DNA from: DATAEU01 sp046724395
Lineage (GTDB): Bacteria; Actinomycetota; UBA4738; HRBIN12
DNA length: 13,932 nt
Direction of reading: 5' to 3'
Assembly (NCBI GenBank): GCA_046724395.1
Contig: JBKOWM010000059.1
Location: forward strand, 1-13,932
Shown here: piece after piece, positions 12,676 to 13,932 of the stretch
How positions within the stretch are numbered: the stretch's first letter is position 1
Layout of the letters: every line of letters starts with the position of its first letter
The notes under the pieces: model-generated
Databases searched by the model: none
What the model saw: the letters and a program-made list of their open reading frames with translations, nothing else
Told to the model about the DNA's origin: nothing
Made by a program: the position numbers and the translations under genes

Positions 12676-13074
12676 ATGCTCGGCAACGAAGATATCGAGC
12701 TCGTGCGCACCGGCTACGACGCGTTCGTCGCCGGCGACATCGTGTGGCTGAACGAGCACCTGCACGAGAACATCGTCTGGCACGTTACGGGCACCAGCTC
12801 GCTCTCGGGCGAACAGCGCGGGCGCGAAGCGGTTCTGGCGTATCTGGCCAAGCTGATCGCCGTCGCACTGCCCGAGTTCGACATTCACGACGTCGCCGCC
12901 GGCGAGGATCACGTCATCGCGGTGCTCGACGGGACATGGCGGCGCCCGGACGGAGCGACGTTCCAGGGAAGGGCCGTGCAGGTATTCCACGTCGGCGAGG
13001 GGCAGATCCTCGAGGCGTGGCTGCTTCCCGAGGACCAGCGCGGCTTCGACGCGTTCCTCGACGGCTCGGCGTAA
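12676..13074 (+). CDS. SnoaL-like (NTF2-fold) protein
   Basis: 132 residues, the usual size for a single NTF2-like cone. It opens with a helix pair, NEDIELVRTGYDAFVAGDIV (4-23), then LHENIVWHVTGTSSLSGEQRGREAV (29-53), the classic SnoaL/ketosteroid-isomerase-like pattern in which the short acidic first helix is followed by 'I-WH-.G...-G...G', and later strands FQGRAVQVFHVGEGQILEAW. Members range from cyclases and isomerases to non-enzymatic binding proteins; the pocket chemistry cannot be read with confidence. The start is excellent: AGGAGG at 12666-12671 lies 4 nt upstream. The ion-channel gene follows after 11 bp, so the two are probably co-transcribed. Confidence 0.87.
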   Translation: MLGNEDIELVRTGYDAFVAGDIVWLNEHLHENIVWHVTGTSSLSGEQRGREAVLAYLAKLIAVALPEFDIHDVAAGEDHVIAVLDGTWRRPDGATFQGRAVQVFHVGEGQILEAWLLPEDQRGFDAFLDGSA

Positions 13075-13085
13075 CGCCGCACGCT

Positions 13086-13932
13086 ATGCGGATCGTCTCC
13101 GCGGTCGCGGGCGTCGTGCTCGTCGCGTTGATGCTGTGGGAAACGTTCGAGACGCTCGTTCTCCCACGCCGAGTCACGCGCAGACTGCGGCTCAGTCGTT
13201 TCCTGTACCGGGCGATGTGGAAGCTGTGGTCCGTCGGAGGGCGGCACCCGGGACCGAAGCGGGAGAATTATCTGAGCGTCTTCGCGCCGCTGTCCCTGTT
13301 TGTCCTCCTTGCGGTCTGGGCGCTCGGCGTGATCCTGGGTTTTGCCCTGATCCTCTGGGGACTCGAGGTGCCGCTTTCCACCGACTCGGCGTCCTTCGCC
13401 TCGCATCTGTACGTGAGCTCGACGACCTTCGTGACGCTCGGCCTCGGCGACGTGACGCCCGGGTCCTCGCTCGGCCGTCTGATCATCGCGGTGGAGGCCG
13501 CGACCGGTTTCGCCTTCCTCGCGCTGGTCATCTCGTATCTGCCCGTCCTGTACCAGTCGTTCTCCCGACGCGAGGTGAGCATCTCGATGCTCGATGAGTG
13601 GGCGGGCTCGCCTCCGATCGCCGTCGAGCTGCTTCGGCGATCCGCCGCCGCCGGCTCCCTCCATGCCGTCGACGACCTCCTGCGCGACTGGGAGCGTTGG
13701 GCGGCCGAACTGCTCGAGAGCCACCTGTCGTATCCGTTCCTCGCCTACTACCGCTCCCAGCACGAGCAGCAGTCCTGGCTGGCGGCCCTGACGACCATCC
13801 TCGACGCCTCCGCGCTGGTGCTCTCGGGCGTCGAGGGCGTCTCGGCGTGGCAAGCTCGGCGCACGTTCGCCATCTCGCGGCACGCCGTCGTCGATCTCGC
13901 ACAGGTCTTCGACACCTCGCCGGAGAGCGTCC
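13086..13932 (+). CDS. Potassium-channel-like (Ion_trans_2) membrane protein, 3' end missing
   Basis: An ATG at 13086 opens a frame with no stop to the window edge (282 codons seen). Residues 2-18 are a first TM helix (RIVSAVAGVVLVALMLW), followed by a basic loop. A second TM spans about 66-92. A pore loop carries the filter TLGLGD (T117-D122), the T-x-G-x-G-D signature of K+ channels, with a third TM after it (about 128-151). From residue 155 a soluble mixed helical domain begins (SMLDEWAGSPPIAVELLRRS and onward), continuing to the edge; I do not recognise it as RCK/TrkA-N or cNMP-binding. The ATG lies 11 bp after the SnoaL-like stop with no clear ribosome-binding site, so translation may be coupled. 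Confidence 0.85.
   Translation, partial: MRIVSAVAGVVLVALMLWETFETLVLPRRVTRRLRLSRFLYRAMWKLWSVGGRHPGPKRENYLSVFAPLSLFVLLAVWALGVILGFALILWGLEVPLSTDSASFASHLYVSSTTFVTLGLGDVTPGSSLGRLIIAVEAATGFAFLALVISYLPVLYQSFSRREVSISMLDEWAGSPPIAVELLRRSAAAGSLHAVDDLLRDWERWAAELLESHLSYPFLAYYRSQHEQQSWLAALTTILDASALVLSGVEGVSAWQARRTFAISRHAVVDLAQVFDTSPESV

Noticed and set aside
12909..13883. Minus-strand open frame of 324 codons opposite the ion channel
   Set aside because: Arg/Glu/Gly-rich with no domain; the plus strand has a clear channel filter and TM helices.

Overview
The window comes from a GC-rich bacterium. Codon third positions are almost all G or C, there are several GTG starts and 4-bp stop/start overlaps, and the gene set includes an FDOR-B/PPOX oxidoreductase, a DinB/maleylpyruvate-isomerase-like fold, a DHA2 transporter with TetR, and low-complexity secreted proteins with a C-terminal membrane anchor. 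Together these suggest an actinobacterium, most likely of the Thermoleophilia/Gaiellales soil type. The taxon is inferred from protein style, not from a marker gene. I see no rRNA, tRNA, CRISPR, insertion sequence or phage genes.

Layout, left to right. (1) 1-79: the first 26 codons of a minus-strand gene leaving the window, possibly a sigma factor. (2) 177-1738: serine hydrolase and a flavin/F420-type oxidoreductase in a two-gene operon, with a probable leaderless promoter. (3) 1798-4164: an apparently autoregulated efflux operon, with promoter, perfect 17-bp palindromic operator at the transcription start, DHA2-type MFS transporter and TetR repressor. (4) 4243-5257: a stand-alone cyclic-nucleotide-binding domain protein and a DinB-like protein. 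(5) 5345-7195: class-IV PLP enzyme and a tandem hotdog thioesterase-like protein, ending in a strong hairpin. (6) 7264-11187: two divergent arms around a 316-bp intergenic region. The left arm encodes secreted protein A and a double zinc-ribbon protein. The right arm encodes secreted protein B, translationally coupled to a six-TM GAF-GGDEF diguanylate cyclase. (7) 11184-12393 minus: a small unknown protein and an aldo/keto reductase. (8) 12676-13932 plus: a SnoaL-like protein, then an ion-channel gene that runs off the right edge.

The most interesting part is region 6. Proteins A and B share one plan: signal peptide, disordered low-complexity middle, one C-terminal TM helix and a short distinctive tail. 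They face away from each other across an intergenic region holding a perfect 10-bp inverted repeat. B is joined by ATGA to a complete diguanylate cyclase with both catalytic and inhibitory sites. This looks like a c-di-GMP-linked cell-surface module that I cannot match to a named system. The function is inference; the architecture is visible.

Several starts were moved from the longest reading frame: the transporter to 1880 (upstream ATGs precede or overlap the predicted transcription start and operator), the cyclic-nucleotide protein to 4243, protein A to 8373, protein B to 8690 and the cyclase to 9598.
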